DNA of 64,000 nucleotides. Origin: Parachlorella kessleri (Eukaryota > Chlorophyta > Trebouxiophyceae > Chlorellales > Chlorellaceae). The stretch is taken from contig BBXU01001957.1 in the NCBI GenBank assembly GCA_001598975.1, positions 124,001 to 188,000 of the forward strand. Reading direction: 5' to 3'. Shown here piece by piece: positions 59,901 to 64,000 of the stretch. Under the pieces are notes generated by a model. That model did no database searches, was not told the DNA's origin, and saw only the letters and a list, made by a program, of their open reading frames with translations. Each line of letters starts with the position of its first letter. Within the stretch, counting starts at the first letter, position 1. The translations under genes and the position numbers were made by a program.

Positions 59901-62900
59901 CAGCGCAGTGCAGCAGGTGCTGCAGCTGCTGGAACCAGTGGGAAGGAGAACAAGATTGCTGGTGGCAGCTTGAAGCCGGTGGCAACCAAGCCGGCGCCGG
60001 CCAGCGCTGCTGAGCCTCAGGTGCTCAGCCCCAGGCAGCAGCAGAAGCAGTCGCAGCCAATGCCCGGCAAACAGAGCAAGACACAAGCTGCACAGCCTGC
60101 TGCTGGAAAGCCTGCTAGCACCCAGGCAGTTGCAGAAGCAGAGGCACACCCAGGCAGCAAGGGAAAGAAGGACAAGCCTGCTGGCAAGGCAGGAGCAGCA
60201 GCGGCGGCCAAGACACCTGCAGCGACGGCCAAGGCCTCCAAGGCTGCCAAGACGCCGGCCTCGACTTCAAAGCCAGGCAACGGCAAGCCACGGAGCTCCT
60301 GGGCACAGTTTCCCTTAGGTATGTGGCACACTTTTCTATATGAATGTGGTGGTGAGGTGGCCGAAAAGTGCTGGCACCGGGTAAGTCATACTAGCAAATA
60401 ATCATATGCCTCCCAAGCTACAGATGCTGCTATACCTCACATGGCTACATCGAGGTTTGGGATGTCAGAGTCTCACTGCTAGCCACCCAAAGTTGAGCTG
60501 TAGCAAGAGAGTCTACCTTTTCTTGCAGGGACCGGTGCCCATTCTGTGGTCCTGTCTGAAGCTGCGTGCAAGAACAGCAACCTCAATGTGACAGGTTAGT
60601 CTCTCTGCTAAGCTCCTTGCCTTACGTCCCTCCTGGGGCAGGGTCCATAGCTTGCACCCCAAATTGTCAAAGCAGCCTCTGTCAGAGCTCCATGCGACCT
60701 TAACCCAACATTGCAGTCAAACCATCCTGTAGCAAGACCTCACCAAACCCGAAAGTGATCCCCTGTGCCGCAGTGTACCGCGCACAACAGGTCTTTGGTG
60801 ACGGCGAGGCGCCATCAGAGGTGACAGTTGCCAGCGTCGACACTGGCAAGGAGTACCGCTGGACTTACAGGTGCGTACGAATATGGCATTGACTGCACAT
60901 CCAGCACTGCAAAAGCTCACTCGTATAAGTGTGACAATGTCCCAGGAGAGCCCTAGGTCGTCTTTGTGGCAGGGCTCGTGATAAAGGGACTTTTACGGAA
61001 TGCACATAACAGGGAAGGGTCAGACGGCCGTTTTGGCTGGTGCCAGCTGCGTCAAATAGCAGAGTGGAGGGATATTTGCTGGGTGATGGTATGGCCACTT
61101 TGCGTGTCTGCCGCTTGCGCGCTCCCGTCCATGCTGAAGGTTGCCCTGAAAGATCCCAACCTTCTTGTTCTTCATGTTGCAGGAAGTACAGCAGTAACAC
61201 CAACCAGGTGTACCTGCACGCTCTCACCGGTAAGCACGGCTGCTAGCTTTAACACTACCTTGAAAAGGCAGGCTGCTGCTTTCTTGACTATGTTGCTAGG
61301 CTGTTCAGTGGCCACCATGTCCTGCACCAGTTTATCTGATGGCTGGGTGCAGCTCGGACCTGCCCATGCATGCTTGAAGTCCAACATGGGTTAGCAACAT
61401 TGAAGCTTTCCCTACCTGCTGCCACTGCAGAGTACATGCACGCTGTGAAGGCAGATCCTGGCGACGTAATGAGCCTCAAGTACCTCCGCAAGGGCTGTGC
61501 GGAGGTGACAATGTGGAAAAGGAGCAGCAAGGTACGGCAGGGGGTGCGCTTGCTTTGGGCTGGTGGTGGTGTTGCACTGGTTCTCACAGTACTGCAAATC
61601 TTGTTGCTAGCAATGAGCAACCTCCGAAGTGCTGGCTGGGCCCATTCATGAGAGGAGCCTGAGGACGGCTAGGCTGCAGGTTGTGAGGGCAAAACAGGTG
61701 CAATTTGCCAGCTGTGTAGCTCTCCTGTATTGTAAGCATGCAGGATCCTTCGTATCGCATGTGCAGAGCATCAGCTGCCGACACATTCCGCACATTCTTC
61801 TCTTGGGGGTGCAGGAGGCCAAGGCGTTTGTGCAGCATCTGCATTCTGGCAATGCCGCCGTGACACCTCCCCCAACCAAGGCAGCGACTGGCTCATCAGC
61901 TGACAAGGCTACCACGCAGCGCAGCTCCGACAAGAAGGCCGAGGGCGCCGAGAAGAAGCAAAAGCTGGAGGACCAGCAGCCCAAGCAGGAACAGCAGGCC
62001 GCTCCGAAGCAGGAGCAGCAGACAAAGCCAAAGAAGGAGCAGCAGCAGCCCAAGCAGCAGCCCAAAGCTGCTGGTGGTCCAGATGCTGCTGTGAAGCCTC
62101 CTGCTGCTGCTAAGCCCGCTGCTGGTGCTGGCCAGGGCAGCCGCAACCGCAGCCGCCCAGCAAGCATGCCTCCAGCCCCCTCCACAGGCGAAGGGGCTGC
62201 CAGTGGAGCAGCATTACCTGCCAAGCCTGTGGAAGTCGCGAGAGGCCACCCCAGCAAGGTAAGCGCACTGTGGCCAAACCAGTGATCACCCTCAATTTCA
62301 TAAAAGTCTACCTACTCTTTTCCTGTGCTAAGAAGTACAGAAAAAAACTGAACCTTGTGTATAGATTTCTCCTGGGTTCTCCGTGCAGTACGGAAAGATG
62401 CCCTTGCTGCATTTTGTCGTTCTTTGCATTGATCCTGCCAAGGAAGCCCCCAAAGTCATGAGACATTGCTGCATGCTCCTCGTTCTGCAGCCCGCTGCCA
62501 ATGACATGCGGCGGACACGAGCTTCATCTGCTACGCCTGCCACAAATGCTGGGCACACAGCTGGCCCAGAGACCCAGGCCGCAGTGGCGGCCAAGCAGCC
62601 CGCTGCAGCTGCTCTGGGTGGCGAGGTGCCTGCCAGGATACTTGCCAAGGTAAATATGCTGCCGATAAGGTGCCAGGAATGGGTTCTGATGCATTGCAAT
62701 GGGACGTGTAACGTGGGGTATTCACCAATGCACCGTCCGCTCTCTAGTTACACATTATCTAAATAGAGTGCTTGCCATGCCACCATGCAGGCTGCAGCAG
62801 CCTCCATGGACGGACCAGCACCAACCTCCAAGGCCCCAGCGCCTGCAGCTGTTACGCAAAGGCAGCCTTCGCCCGCACCCCAGTGCAAGAAGCCAGCAAC

Positions 62901-64000
62901 AGCTCAGCACCAGGCAGCTGGGTCGACACAAGTGGCACCAGCAGTGGCAGCTATACCACCTGCCGCAACCGCGGTGCCTCCCGCTGGTGGAATCCAGGTG
63001 TCGATCAGGCAGCCCCAGTGCAAGGCTGCTGGGCCAAAGGGCGCCACCACCGCTGTTGGAGGCTGCAGGGCGGGCACACGCGCCACCACGACAGCAGTGA
63101 TAGGGACCAAGCGGCGCAAGCAGGCCAGCCCCAGCCGTGCAGCAGAGGGCGATCCCAACACAGCCGCCTACGCAGATGCGCTGGTGCCAGCCAAGCGGCT
63201 GAAGGGGGCCGCAGCGCTAGCAGGCGGGAATAGCATGCCCCCTGGCAGCGCAGCAGCGGCAGAGGCAGGCACAGCCGCTGGGTGGCTGGGGCCCAAGAAG
63301 GCAGCCGGCACTGCTGTTCCCGACCAAGCCGTCCCACTGACAACTACATGCCCCAGCAAGCCTGCAGGATCGCAGTGCTCTGACAGCATGGAGGGTGACA
63401 GCACCTGCCAGGCAGCACCTGGTGGTGCCGACACTGCTGGAAGAGCCAAGCTGCTGTCGTCAACATCACATCTGGCCGCCCATACAGCCACCACTGCAGT
63501 CACAGCCTTCTCTATGCAGGTAATGCACCTGTGGGGAGGTAAATGGCTAGTCTGTTGTACTTGCCATGCTTAGAAGATCTTGTGCTGCCTCAGGGGTCAC
63601 AGATGCGTATTCAACACTGCTGTGCTCACTGACTGCATAAAAAGGCAGCCCTTAGCCCCTCCCCAAGTCCACCGTAACACAGACCCTCTTCATCCTCAGT
63701 TCCAGCTTGTTTCAAATGGCCATTCCCTGCACGTGCAGAGCCGACCGTGCCGGCAGCAGCAGGAGCAGCAGCCGCTGGCGACGCCATGTGAGCTGACACA
63801 CGATGAGGCTGGAGTGTGGTCCAACATGCGCAAGCTGCTGGATTTGGTGGTGACGGAGGGGCGCCTGGGTCTGCCGGGGGCAGCAGCCTTCCAGTGTGGA
63901 TTTGCGCAAGTTCAGGATCCAGGCGCCAGGTAGGGTATGGTCTGGAGGGGTAACAGAACGATGTGTGAGGGTGCGGGTGGGGGCTGTGGGAGGCCGCAGC
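56992..64000 (+). CDS. AP2-like plus multiple B3-like modules (paralogue 2), 3' end beyond window
   Basis: Larger relative of the gene at 46538. Exons: 56992-57243, 57281-57450, 57617-57683, 57859-57987, 58095-58130, 58287-58686, 58892-59000, 59369-59510, 59760-60318, 60529-60594, 60717-60870, 61183-61229, 61431-61531, 61815-62258, 62491-62649, 62791-63519, 63700-63932; at least 1265 aa. An AP2-like segment is at about 105-180: CELGEYNTEREAAIAYDVCK, then KLNSEAATYEAHPLF. B3-like module 1 spans about 325-460 (GRYLVNVTERLLKM, LQPHDVMAFRRKG, SSQEARAYISSI). Module 2 spans about 622-755 (GAHSVVLSEAAC, YMHAVKADPGDVMSLKYL, SSKEAKAFVQHL). Between and after them are Lys/Gln/Ala-rich disordered stretches with nuclear-signal-like patches (SRKRSIDEE, KKQRSA, GTKRRKQ). 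The last visible exon ends at an AG/GTAGGG donor, although a TAG in frame there could be a real stop. The first exon is the least sure. Confidence 0.68.
61000..61068 (+). repeat. Interspersed intronic repeat, copy 3 of 3
   Basis: GCACATAACAGGGAAGGGTC then GGTGCCAGCTGCGTCAAATA, in the intron 60871-61182. This is the closest partner of the copy at 21241-21307. All three copies have the same + strand orientation. Confidence 0.6.

Noticed and set aside
1..64000. Bacterial-type operons, CRISPR arrays, insertion sequences, rRNA
   Set aside because: None seen. Gene structure is intron-rich and eukaryotic throughout.

Overview
The window is nuclear DNA of a green alga, most likely a chlorophyte of the Chlorella/Coccomyxa (trebouxiophyte) type. 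It is GC-rich, and every gene is broken by many short GT-AG (sometimes GC-AG) introns whose acceptors usually end in CTGCAG or TTGCAG. Predicted proteins carry plastid transit peptides or secretory signals and belong to plant-type families. A TGTAA motif, the usual green-algal poly(A) signal, follows some genes. I saw no rRNA, tRNA, CRISPR array, prokaryotic operon or intact transposon. Gene models were built by hand: splice sites were chosen so that intron phases agree from exon to exon, and about 120 introns were modelled. Nothing was checked against a database.

Layout: (1) 351-3829 +, plastid PHT4-type anion transporter. (2) 4651-7999 +, unknown protein. (3) 8428-11621 -, plastid DUF1995 protein. 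(4) 12433-17082 -, GAF-PAS protein kinase homologue with several degenerate catalytic motifs. (5) 18398-24435 +, KEA4/5/6-type K+/H+ antiporter. (6) 25999-29236 -, plastid FNR-fold oxidoreductase (pKIWI502-like). (7) 29558-37062 +, starch-binding CBM20 protein with membrane segments and Leu-Pro repeats. (8) 37462-40938 +, unknown. (9) 41704-44236 -, GPI8/PIG-K catalytic subunit of GPI transamidase. (10) 44736-46117 -, small unknown organelle-targeted protein. (11) 46538-51480 +, AP2-like plus B3-like putative transcription factor with a long Gln/Glu-rich linker. (12) 52897-55639 -, cathepsin X/Z cysteine protease. (13) 56992 to beyond the window end +, a larger paralogue of gene 11 with at least two B3-like modules.

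The genes do not form an operon or one pathway. Several concern the chloroplast (1, 3, 6, 7) and the endomembrane system (5, 9, 12). The most unusual items are the CBM20/membrane/Leu-Pro protein, the AP2+B3-like pair flanking the cathepsin gene (which share a phase-0 intron before an E-A-(R/K) motif), and the likely pseudokinase. The introns also hold small sequence duplications that span splice sites, plus a 60-70 bp element present three times.
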